Below, one piece after another: positions 9,249 through 17,580 of a stretch of 64,000 nt of DNA. The notes beneath the pieces were generated by a model, which did not search any database, was not told the origin of the DNA, and saw only the letters and a list, made by a program, of their open reading frames with translations. Numbering within the stretch: position 1 is the stretch's first letter; the number at the start of each line of letters is the position of its first letter. Origin of the DNA: an uncultured Porphyromonadaceae bacterium (GTDB lineage: Bacteria > Bacteroidota > Bacteroidia > Bacteroidales > Muribaculaceae); contig CANOLV010000002.1 of assembly GCA_947567425.1 (NCBI GenBank), forward strand, positions 124,001 through 188,000. The letters are read 5' to 3'. Both the position numbers and the translations under genes were made by a program.

Positions 9249-10361
9249 AGGTTTTATGGCCATACATTCCATCTCGATCAGCCACTCCGGACGGCACACC
9301 GGTGCCAATACGATGACTTTGGGAATGTCGGGAAACCGTTCGCCGAACATTTCGCTTACCACCCTATAGTCGGCAATGTCGCGCAGATATACTATTATGT
9401 GCATGACATCCTCAAAGCCGCATCCGGCCTCGGAGAGCAGTGCATCGACATTTTCCCACATGCGGAGGGTCTGCTTCCGGATATCGCCCGGATGTACCAC
9501 CCGGCCGCGGTTGTCGATGCTCGCTGTGCCTGAAATCAGCACATGCCTGCGGTCGTCGTAGTCTATGGCCGTTCCACGCTCGAACGCCACGCCGTATTCA
9601 TACGTGGGATTGAGGTGTGTCGGGGCGTAAAGATGGCGTATCTGCTTCCTATCAAGACCGCTGACGGTGTAGGTGTCCATAGTCACTGTAGTGGTTCGGT
9701 CAGGGTTGGATCCTCCTATGCCTGTGCTCGCGATGAAGTGGGTGGCTGGAGTGAGTCCATGGCTTTCGAACACGAGGTTGCGGCCACGCACCAGACCGGC
9801 ATAATTGACGTCGACATCGCGGACAAAGAACCATGTGCGTATGCAGTCATGTTCAAGAGTACAGCCTTCGCCTGACATGACCTCGGTGTAGTTGCCGAGC
9901 AGTGACAGCGTGGCTTCTTCCGATCCGGCGCCGAGCACACATGCACTACCTTGCCAGTAGTGAGCATGGCCGCCGTGGATCACTTTGAAAAAACCGTTGT
10001 TCAAGTCGGTCACTTCCGCGCCTCGGGCCAGCTGAACCCATAGAGCGACCTTGCTTCCGTCAAGAGGAGGCTGTCCGATGACCGACACCGCGCATTCATG
10101 GTCCGCAGGAATCATGGCCGCCTGATTGGTGGCGTCGCTGAGAAAGTATCGTTTGAATACGGCCTTTACATCAGGTCCGAGCCGGTGTTTTAAGCTGTCG
10201 TAGGCCGAAATCAGCGACTGTATGGCTTCTTCAAAAGAACACTCCATGCGTGGACATGTGATCATGGCGCAGTATTCGGCGTCAGTAGAACCGGTCGGTA
10301 TGAATTCAGAGACTTTTATGTCGGTCAGGGTCTCGGAGTTATGTATTGTCAGTCGTCTCAT
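9243..10361 (-). CDS. RidA/YjgF-like protein with duplicated fold (possible chorismatase relative)
   Basis: A protein of 372 residues from the ATG at 10361; TTG 10367 is an alternative. The C-terminal 130 residues are a recognisable RidA/YjgF domain (LISGTASID, VVHPGDIRKQTLRMWENVDALL, then DVMHIIVYLRD). The N-terminal 230 residues look like a diverged copy plus an insertion (ALWVQLARG, FESHGLTPATHFIASTGIGG). This two-domain build is shared by FkbO/Hyg5-type chorismatases and by uncharacterised Bacteroidales proteins, so substrate and reaction are open: imine deaminase, chorismate-acting enzyme or other. It follows ribF by 8 bp and is the last gene of a long minus-strand run. Confidence 0.6.
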   Translation of the reverse strand: MRRLTIHNSETLTDIKVSEFIPTGSTDAEYCAMITCPRMECSFEEAIQSLISAYDSLKHRLGPDVKAVFKRYFLSDATNQAAMIPADHECAVSVIGQPPLDGSKVALWVQLARGAEVTDLNNGFFKVIHGGHAHYWQGSACVLGAGSEEATLSLLGNYTEVMSGEGCTLEHDCIRTWFFVRDVDVNYAGLVRGRNLVFESHGLTPATHFIASTGIGGSNPDRTTTVTMDTYTVSGLDRKQIRHLYAPTHLNPTYEYGVAFERGTAIDYDDRRHVLISGTASIDNRGRVVHPGDIRKQTLRMWENVDALLSEAGCGFEDVMHIIVYLRDIADYRVVSEMFGERFPDIPKVIVLAPVCRPEWLIEMECMAIKPL

Positions 10362-10369
10362 AATCAATG

Positions 10370-11290
10370 TCAGATAAGTTCTTTTGCCTGCGATGCATCG
10401 GCGGTAAGTTGGTGGCGGAGTTCATCAAGCGATCCGAACCGGCGCTCATGGCGCAGGAACCGCAGAAATTCCACGCGGATGGTCTGGCCGTAGAGGTCGC
10501 CGTCAAAGTCGAGTATATGTGCTTCGATGCTGACGGGGGCATCTTTTGTGTCGACTGTGGGCCGATGGCCTATATTAAGGATGGCGCGTCGGCGGATTCC
10601 ATCGGGTAAAATCACGTCGGCGGCATAGACGCCGTTGCCGGGAATTAATGTCTCGGGGTTCGACGGCACTATGTTGGCAGTCGGAAATCCTATGGTGCGG
10701 CCGAGTTCTTTGCCGTGTTCGACCGTACCTTTTATGCCGTAGGGATGGCCCAGCAGGTCGGCCGCTTCTTCCGGACAATGCTCTTTGAGCAGACGGCGTA
10801 TAGCGGATGAACTGACCTTAGGCGCGTAGTCCGGCACGAATTCGTCTGCGGATATGACATCGACCCCCTCCTCGCGTCCGATGGTGAGATAGTGGTCAAA
10901 TCCTTCTGCTTTGTCGTGTCCGAACCGATGGTTGAATCCCATGACCAGGGCCTGGATGTCGTAGTCGGAGTGCAACAGTCGTATGAAGTCGCGGGCGCTC
11001 ATGTTGCGGGTGGTTTCGTCGAACCGCAGCAGAATCACATCTTCTATGCCATTCTCCATTATCGATGCGATGCGCTCGTCGATGTCGGTGAGTATGTCGA
11101 TGCGGAAGCCCGGATCCACTACTCGCCGGGGGTGGCTTGAGAATGTCACGATGGTCGGAGTCAGCCCATGTTCACGGCCTAAGGCGCAGACTTTGTCGAT
11201 CAGGTGGCGGTGGCCGAGATGCACACCGTCAAATGTTCCTATCGCGGCTATTCTGGGGCTGGTATGGTCGGCAGATGCGGTTATAATCAT
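10370..11290 (-). CDS. ribF: Bifunctional riboflavin kinase / FMN adenylyltransferase
   Basis: A 306-residue RibF of normal length. The N-terminal adenylyltransferase domain shows AIGTFDGVHLGHRHLI, with the nucleotidyltransferase HLGH motif, and VSSSAIRRLL; the C-terminal flavokinase domain shows GTVEHGKELGRTIGFPTAN, where the PTAN motif binds Mg-ATP. It converts riboflavin to FMN and then FAD in the cytoplasm. It lies 20 bp after queG and 8 bp before the RidA-like gene. The genes for riboflavin synthesis are elsewhere except ribH, which sits about 40 kb away in this window. Confidence 0.96.
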   Translation of the reverse strand: MIITASADHTSPRIAAIGTFDGVHLGHRHLIDKVCALGREHGLTPTIVTFSSHPRRVVDPGFRIDILTDIDERIASIMENGIEDVILLRFDETTRNMSARDFIRLLHSDYDIQALVMGFNHRFGHDKAEGFDHYLTIGREEGVDVISADEFVPDYAPKVSSSAIRRLLKEHCPEEAADLLGHPYGIKGTVEHGKELGRTIGFPTANIVPSNPETLIPGNGVYAADVILPDGIRRRAILNIGHRPTVDTKDAPVSIEAHILDFDGDLYGQTIRVEFLRFLRHERRFGSLDELRHQLTADASQAKELI

Positions 11291-11310
11291 ATATCTCGGT
11301 GAGGTTTAGG

Positions 11311-12255
11311 CTACAAAGTTACAAAATCATCTGCTGACGACAAACTTCGGGCATTGCGTAAAAGTCCCTCCAGTTTGGCGCGTTTGACGGCAGAGTGCCG
11401 GAACAGGGCATTGAATCGGTCACGGTCAAGATTTCGTAGCGTCTCGATGTCGAGTTGCAGAAACTCATCAGACGGTGTAAACTCGTCGATGTCGGTGGGC
11501 TTGGCGTTCCGGTTATGGGGACAAGCTTTCTGGCATTCGTCGCATCCATAGACGTGATTTCCAAGATTTGATCCTTCGGGCAGGTCGCCTCGGTATTCGA
11601 TGGTCAGATATGACAGGCATTTGGATGCATTGACGGAGCCGTCGGAACTTATGGCTCCTGCCGGACATCGGCTTATGCATCGTCCGCAACGTCCGCAGTC
11701 GCCGCCGATCGGACTGTCGTGGTCGAAAGTCAGTGTAGTAAGGATTTCACCAAGGAAAAAGTATGACCCTTTGCCCGGAATGATAAGCTGTGAGTTCAGA
11801 CCGATGATTCCTATTCCGGCCTTTACGGCCCAATAGCGTTCAAACAGCGGTGCGGTGTCTACGCATACACGGCTTTCTCCGCCCCACCTCGACTCTATTT
11901 CCGCCGACAGGCGGCGCAACCGGTCTCTGACCACTTCGTGGTAGTCGCGTCCGTAGGCATAGTAGGCAAATTGGGGCGCGTCGGCTCTCTGGATCCGCGA
12001 CGGATAATAGTTGAAGGCCGCAACGATGATGGTACGTGCTCCGGGAAGCAGAAGTTCCGGATTATGCCGGATGTCGTGGTAACGGTCGAGATACGACATA
12101 TCTCCATGGTGTCCAATTCCGATCCATCGGCGGTATGAGTCGACGACGGCGTCTTCCACCGGCTCTATGCGTGCGGTACCTATGGCCGATATGCCGAGTC
12201 CGGATGCAAGCCCGCGCAGAACTCCGCTATGACATGGGGAGGGGCTCGAATTCAT
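11311..12255 (-). CDS. queG: Epoxyqueuosine reductase
   Basis: A 314-residue QueG. The N-terminal cobalamin-binding DUF1730 domain is followed by two 4Fe-4S clusters, CGRCGRCISRCP and a second set CDECQKACPHN. The enzyme reduces epoxyqueuosine to queuosine in tRNA, using cobalamin. The family is usually 310-380 residues; this is the short form without HEAT repeats at the end. Its start overlaps the end of the deacetylase gene by 29 bp, which implies coupled translation. Confidence 0.94.
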   Translation of the reverse strand: MNSSPSPCHSGVLRGLASGLGISAIGTARIEPVEDAVVDSYRRWIGIGHHGDMSYLDRYHDIRHNPELLLPGARTIIVAAFNYYPSRIQRADAPQFAYYAYGRDYHEVVRDRLRRLSAEIESRWGGESRVCVDTAPLFERYWAVKAGIGIIGLNSQLIIPGKGSYFFLGEILTTLTFDHDSPIGGDCGRCGRCISRCPAGAISSDGSVNASKCLSYLTIEYRGDLPEGSNLGNHVYGCDECQKACPHNRNAKPTDIDEFTPSDEFLQLDIETLRNLDRDRFNALFRHSAVKRAKLEGLLRNARSLSSADDFVTL

Positions 12256-12847
12256 AGCCTTGTTCTTTGAGCCATTCGATGGCGCGGGGCAATGCGTAGC
12301 GCAGGTTGGCTTCGGCCTTGAGTGAGTCGTGGAACACTATTATTGAGCCGTTGCGGACAAACTTCTTGACATTCTTCAGCACCTGTTCGCCATTGAGTTT
12401 CTTTGAATAGTCGCGGGTCACCAGATCATACATCACTATGTTCATGTGGTCTTTGATCACTTTGGCCTGTCCCCAGCGCATGATGCCGTGGGGAGGTCGG
12501 TACAGAATGCTGTCGATAAGCTTGTCGGCTTCGGCTATATTCCGCAGATAGTTGCGCGACATCACCTTGAATCCCTGAAGATGGTTCATCGTATGGTTGC
12601 CCCAACTGTGTCCGCGCTTCTTAATCTCTTCAAGAAGGTCGGGATTGCGGCGCACATTGTCCCCGACGAGGAAGAATGTGGCCTTAATCCCGTAGTAGTC
12701 CAGCAGATCAAGCACCCAGGGTGTCACTTCACGGATAGGTCCGTCGTCAAAAGTCAGATACACTACTTTCCGCTTCTTATGCTTTATGCGCCACAGAGCC
12801 TCCGGGAAGAGGATGCGGTAGAGTAGAGGCGGCTGTTCGATAAACAT
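12227..12847 (-). CDS. Polysaccharide deacetylase (NodB-fold, CE4)
   Basis: A 206-residue protein made up almost entirely of a NodB domain. Motif 1 is TFDDGP, with Asp34 and Asp35 as catalytic base and metal ligand; motif 2 is HSWGNHTMNH, with the metal-binding histidines; RPPHG matches motif 3. CE4 enzymes remove N-acetyl groups from peptidoglycan or surface GlcNAc polymers. No signal peptide is evident at the chosen ATG, so it may be cytoplasmic or exported by another route. It lies between the DUF2723 gene and queG in one run. Confidence 0.88.
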   Translation of the reverse strand: MFIEQPPLLYRILFPEALWRIKHKKRKVVYLTFDDGPIREVTPWVLDLLDYYGIKATFFLVGDNVRRNPDLLEEIKKRGHSWGNHTMNHLQGFKVMSRNYLRNIAEADKLIDSILYRPPHGIMRWGQAKVIKDHMNIVMYDLVTRDYSKKLNGEQVLKNVKKFVRNGSIIVFHDSLKAEANLRYALPRAIEWLKEQGYEFEPLPMS

Positions 12848-12878
12848 AGCTTTCTTCGGGATGAGTTATTGCCGTGGG

Positions 12879-15800
12879 TCAGTCTGCATATTCGTAGTCT
12901 TCGCCGGATAGGTCCATCGCCGATTCTTTTTGCTGGCGCTGGACGTATCGGGAAAAGTCGATGCCTTCGTTCTGAAGTTCCTCGATCAGCTTGTTGCTGT
13001 CGCCTCCGATTGAAGCGTAGAGCTGGAGCAGATTGAGGAAGTAGGTGTCATAAATATAGCGGTCGGTGCGCGACAGATTGTAGAACTGCGCCGGTGTCAG
13101 CGACTGTATGTACAATAGATACTGCTTGGCGAGTCCGATCTCGTCGGTCAGGATCTCCATGGCTTTTTCATGAGCCTCGGTGTCGTCGGTGGCAAGGGCC
13201 AGACGTGCATAGATGTCTATGAGCTGCGGGGCCACCAGGCATCCGTAGGGCGATGTGTAGGCTGGAAGCTTCTCGACCATGAGGTCCACCACTTCACGCG
13301 ACTTCTTGTAGCGGTCGGCTATGCGGGCCTTGTATTCGGCACGCTGGCTGTCAGTCATGTTGACGGAGTCGGTCATATAGTGTTCGTCCATGATCACACC
13401 TTCATTGTAGAGGGCTGTGGCCAGATCGAGCATGGTACTGCGGGTCGTGGTCACCATTCGGCGCACAGTCTCGTCGAGATAAATGTCGTCGGCCGACTTG
13501 GCTTTATCAATGCCTCCCCAACGGAATTTATTGACGATATTGTCGTATGCTTTGTCGGTGTTAACGCCCATGTTGCCGTAAGCGGCGCCAGGATTCTTGA
13601 CCGGTCCTACCTCGTATGCCATGCCTGTCGACTGCATGTAAGGGCTAAGTCCCATGTAGTAGTCGTCGGGAACTGTCATGGCGAAGTATATCGGGCGTTT
13701 CCATCCGTTTTCGGCGTTAGTGGCGAGCATGTCGGTGGCTATGATCTTGCTGAGGCGCATACCTCCTTCGGGATCATCGAGCATGTTGAGGTCGATATAC
13801 TCTTCCATGGCCAGTGAGTCGCCGGCATTGACGCGTCCGGCTTTTATGACCGCATCTTTGTCGACTGGGATGTACATGTTGGGGTATTTGAACTCCTGAA
13901 GTCCGAAGCTGTTGCCGTTGGAGTTGGAAGTGTATGCCTCCTTAAGGGCCGCCAAAGCATTGACTTTGGTCGAGTCCGGATCGATAAAGTAGGCAAATTG
14001 AAGCCGGTCGTGAGCATAGTCCTTGGGCTGGGCGAGCATGTCGATAGCGGCAGCGTCGTAGGTGGGATGCTTCAGCTGGTCGACATACCAGTCGGTGGTG
14101 AGATACGACAGATTGACCACACGCACGTCGGTGCGGTAGCCCTCCACCTCCTGGGCATACCAGAGCGGGAATGTATCGTTGTCGCCGTTGGTGAATATGA
14201 TGCCGTTCGGCTCGACGCTCGACAGGTAGTTCATGCCGAAGTCGCGCGCGGCGTAGCGGCCTGAACGGTCGTGGTCGTCCCATGTCTGCGACACCATCTG
14301 CAGGGGCACGAGCAAGCCGATTATGGATGCCACGCAGGCTCCTATGAGGTTTATGCGCGAAGCCTTCTCTTTGCTGTGTTTTGGATCGATGAGTGTCAGT
14401 TTTATCAATTGCCACAGTCCGGCCACACCCATTCCTACCCAGATGGCGAATGCGTAGAACGATCCGGCGAATGCATAGTCGCGTTCACGGGGCTGGTTGG
14501 GAGTCTGGTTCAGGTAGATGACAATGGCTATACCGGTCATAAAGAAGAGGAATGCCACCACCCAGAACTGTTCGATGCCGCGTTTTGACACAAACGCTTG
14601 CCAGAGAAGTCCGATGATACCCATCAGAAGAGGAAGCATGTAGAACACGTTGTGCCCCTTGTTTTCGCTTCCGAGGTCGGCCGGCAGGAGCGACTGGTCG
14701 CCAAGGCGCATGTTGTCGATAAAGGGTATTCCCGAAAGCCAGTTGCCGTGGGTCACCTCTCCGTTGCCTTGAATGTCGTTCTGGCGTCCGGCGAAGTTCC
14801 ATAGGAAATATCTCCAGTACATGTGGTTGAGCTGATAGTTGAAGAAGAACTTCAGATTCTCCAGGAATGTCGGCTTTATCTTTGTCTGCTGACCGCCGGG
14901 GAACGGATTGCCCTGGGCGTCGACATAGATTGACGCCTGTACCGGAGTGCCGGTCATGCCGGTCCAGTCGCGGTACTGGCTCTGGAACTTGCTGTCATAC
15001 ATGCGCGGGAAGAGCATGTTGAGCTCCGGAGTCATCTCATAGTCTATTTTTTTTCCGGTCACTTCATAGCGGTCCGGGTCGTCGGGTGAATTCTTGACAG
15101 CTTTGCCGTAGATGTTCTTACCCTCCTTTTTAATTGCGCGTGGCACGCCTTGGCCGTCGAGCTGGTAGAGTATTCCCGACGAGAATGTCTGGCCGTAAAA
15201 GAGCGGGCGTTCGCCGTACTGCTCGCGGTTGAGGTAGGAGCTGAGCGAGAACACGTTGTCGGGCGCGTTCTGGTTCATCGGCGTATTGGCTGTCGAACGG
15301 ATCAGAAGCAGTGCGTATGACGAGTATCCGATGAATATGACGAATATGCTCAGCACCACCACGTTGAATATTCTTACCGGAATCTTCTTGAGGTAGACGA
15401 ACAGATAGTAGACGAGCGCACCGAGCAGAATTACCGGCACCCAAAGGCTGTCGCCGATGAACGGTATGCCCGACAGGAACACGCTGAGCAGGAATGAAAT
15501 CCGTATACGCAGGGCATTGTTCTGACGGTAAAGCTCATATACGGCCCACAGCATGATGCCCAAAGTAAGCACCGTATAGATGATCGGACCGCTGTTGTAG
15601 CTCATGCCGAGAGTGTTGACGGTGAACAGTTCGCTGTACTGGGCCATTTCCACGAAGCCGGGTACGAGTCCGTAGAGAATGACTGCTATGATGGCAAACG
15701 ACACCAACAGGGCTATGAGAGAGCCTTTTCCGTCGGGATTCTTGAATTTTTTGTAGTAAAACACCAGGACTATGGCCGGAATACAGAGCAGGTTCAGAAG

Positions 15801-16376
15801 ATGCACCGCTATGGAGATACCGATCACGTATGCTATCAGCACCAGATAGCGGTCGCTGTGGGGCATCTCGGCACGGTTTTCCCATTTAAGGATGAGCCAG
15901 AACACCAACGCCGTACAGAAAGAGGAGAAGGCATAGACCTCGCCCTCGACTGCCGAGAACCAGAAGGTGTCGCTCCAGGTATAAGCGAGTGCTCCGCAGA
16001 TTCCGGAACCGAAGATGACGAGCATCTGCGTAAGGCTCACACTTTCGGTATCGTCCTTGACCACCAGTCTCTTGACCAGATGGGTTATGGTCCAGAACAG
16101 GAGCAGTATGGTGGCGGCGCTCAGCAGTGCCGACATGGTGTTGACGGCCACGGCCACATGGGCCGCATCGGGAGCGAAGTTCACAAAGAATCGGGCCGCG
16201 AGCATGAAGATGGGGTTGCCCGGCGGATGTCCGATTTCAAGCTTATAACCCTGTGATATGAATTCGGGACAGTCCCAGAAGCTCGCCGTCGGCTCAAGTG
16301 TGAGCAGGTAGGTCACGGCCGCTATCACGAAAGTCAGCCATCCGAGCGAGTTGTTGATTATTCTGTATTTTTTCAT
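12879..16376 (-). CDS. DUF2723 giant membrane protein (putative O-mannosyltransferase-like glycosyltransferase)
   Basis: An 1165-residue protein. The first 700 residues hold about a dozen membrane helices, beginning with LGWLTFVIAAVTYLLTLEPTASFWDCPEFI; the DCPEF acidic site in the first periplasmic loop is the hallmark of DUF2723 and resembles the Asp-Glu site of protein O-mannosyltransferases. A long soluble periplasmic region follows (NGDNDTFPLWYAQEVEGYRT onward). It may transfer sugars from a lipid carrier to exported proteins, in line with general protein O-glycosylation in Bacteroidetes, but I cannot prove activity. It lies 25 bp after the alcohol dehydrogenase gene. Confidence 0.85.
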   Translation of the reverse strand: MKKYRIINNSLGWLTFVIAAVTYLLTLEPTASFWDCPEFISQGYKLEIGHPPGNPIFMLAARFFVNFAPDAAHVAVAVNTMSALLSAATILLLFWTITHLVKRLVVKDDTESVSLTQMLVIFGSGICGALAYTWSDTFWFSAVEGEVYAFSSFCTALVFWLILKWENRAEMPHSDRYLVLIAYVIGISIAVHLLNLLCIPAIVLVFYYKKFKNPDGKGSLIALLVSFAIIAVILYGLVPGFVEMAQYSELFTVNTLGMSYNSGPIIYTVLTLGIMLWAVYELYRQNNALRIRISFLLSVFLSGIPFIGDSLWVPVILLGALVYYLFVYLKKIPVRIFNVVVLSIFVIFIGYSSYALLLIRSTANTPMNQNAPDNVFSLSSYLNREQYGERPLFYGQTFSSGILYQLDGQGVPRAIKKEGKNIYGKAVKNSPDDPDRYEVTGKKIDYEMTPELNMLFPRMYDSKFQSQYRDWTGMTGTPVQASIYVDAQGNPFPGGQQTKIKPTFLENLKFFFNYQLNHMYWRYFLWNFAGRQNDIQGNGEVTHGNWLSGIPFIDNMRLGDQSLLPADLGSENKGHNVFYMLPLLMGIIGLLWQAFVSKRGIEQFWVVAFLFFMTGIAIVIYLNQTPNQPRERDYAFAGSFYAFAIWVGMGVAGLWQLIKLTLIDPKHSKEKASRINLIGACVASIIGLLVPLQMVSQTWDDHDRSGRYAARDFGMNYLSSVEPNGIIFTNGDNDTFPLWYAQEVEGYRTDVRVVNLSYLTTDWYVDQLKHPTYDAAAIDMLAQPKDYAHDRLQFAYFIDPDSTKVNALAALKEAYTSNSNGNSFGLQEFKYPNMYIPVDKDAVIKAGRVNAGDSLAMEEYIDLNMLDDPEGGMRLSKIIATDMLATNAENGWKRPIYFAMTVPDDYYMGLSPYMQSTGMAYEVGPVKNPGAAYGNMGVNTDKAYDNIVNKFRWGGIDKAKSADDIYLDETVRRMVTTTRSTMLDLATALYNEGVIMDEHYMTDSVNMTDSQRAEYKARIADRYKKSREVVDLMVEKLPAYTSPYGCLVAPQLIDIYARLALATDDTEAHEKAMEILTDEIGLAKQYLLYIQSLTPAQFYNLSRTDRYIYDTYFLNLLQLYASIGGDSNKLIEELQNEGIDFSRYVQRQQKESAMDLSGEDYEYAD

Positions 16377-16401
16377 TTATGAGTCCGGTGCTATGTTTAT
16401 G

Positions 16402-17574
16402 TTAGTACATGAGCCGATAGATGGCGTCTGTGTCCTCGGGACCGAGTTTCACGTAGTTGCCGATAGGATTGCCTTTATGTTCGTGCAGTTTGGCTACCAG
16501 CTCCGGTATGTCAGGTTGTTCGATGCCGAGTTCCTCGAACGACAGGGGCATGCCTATCGAGCGGTAGAATTCGCGGAGTCTGTTTATTCCCTCCATTGCG
16601 GCCGCGTGGTCGTCGGCGGTATCGGCTACGTCCATCACACGTCGGGCGAATTGGGCCACTTTGCCTACGTTGCGTTCGGCCACGTAGCGCATCCATGCCG
16701 GAACAGTCACGGCGAGTCCGGCTCCGTGGGCCACATCGTAGACGGCGCTCAGCTCATGTTCGATGAAGTGCGACGACCAGTCCTCCACGCGTCCGGTGCC
16801 GCAGATGCCGTTATGGGCAAGCGTGCCGGCCCACATGATATTGGCGCGTGCCTGATAGTCGGTGGGGTTGTCGATCACCTTACGTCCTTCGGCCATTATC
16901 GATTTCAGTACGCCTTCGGCCACCCGGTCGGTCACCTCGCAGTCGGCGGTATTGGTAAAGTAGCGTTCAAATATGTGGGCCATCATGTCCACTATGCCGC
17001 ATGCCGTCTGATAGGCCGGAAGTGTGAAGGTAAGCTCGGGATTCATTACGGCGAATTTCGGCCGCAGCCAGTGCTCGGTGCGCAGACTCAGTTTGATGAG
17101 TCCGTCGCTCTTGGTGATCACCGAATTGCCTGAGCCTTCGCTGCCTGCCGCGGGGATGGTCAGCACCACTCCTACGGGAAGGGCGTTCCCGACAATCTTC
17201 TTGCCGCAGTAGAAGTCCCAGAAGTCACCTTCGTAAGGGGCACCGCAGGCTATGCCTTTGGCTGTGTCTATCACTGATCCGCCACCGACGGCTATGAGCA
17301 TGTCGACGTCGTGCGAACGGACGATGTCGATGCCTTCGTATACACGGTCGTCGGTCGGATTTGGCCTTATGCCGCCCATCTCCAGATATTCGATGCCGGC
17401 CACGTCGAGCGCCGACTTGACACGTTCGAGGAGTCCGCTTCTGACCACGGAACCTCCGCCGTAGACGAGAAGCACTTTTTTACCTCCGAATTCAGAGGCA
17501 AGCTGTCCGACGCGGCTTTCCGTGTCGCGTCCGAACACGTATTTGGTGGGTGCCCAATATGTGAAATTGTCCAT
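16402..17574 (-). CDS. Iron-containing alcohol dehydrogenase (YqhD/butanol-dehydrogenase type)
   Basis: A 390-residue group III alcohol dehydrogenase. The NAD(P)-binding part contains VYGGGSV and VGGGSVIDTAKGIA; the metal site has His in HIFERYF and HGAGLAVTVPAWMRY. It reduces short aldehydes or butyraldehyde-like compounds, probably with NADPH (YqhD group), in the cytoplasm. Lying 6 bp after yidC, it is probably read from the pyrG-yidC transcript. Its role there is unclear; aldehyde detoxification is a fair guess. Confidence 0.92.
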   Translation of the reverse strand: MDNFTYWAPTKYVFGRDTESRVGQLASEFGGKKVLLVYGGGSVVRSGLLERVKSALDVAGIEYLEMGGIRPNPTDDRVYEGIDIVRSHDVDMLIAVGGGSVIDTAKGIACGAPYEGDFWDFYCGKKIVGNALPVGVVLTIPAAGSEGSGNSVITKSDGLIKLSLRTEHWLRPKFAVMNPELTFTLPAYQTACGIVDMMAHIFERYFTNTADCEVTDRVAEGVLKSIMAEGRKVIDNPTDYQARANIMWAGTLAHNGICGTGRVEDWSSHFIEHELSAVYDVAHGAGLAVTVPAWMRYVAERNVGKVAQFARRVMDVADTADDHAAAMEGINRLREFYRSIGMPLSFEELGIEQPDIPELVAKLHEHKGNPIGNYVKLGPEDTDAIYRLMY

Positions 17575-17580
17575 TATATA

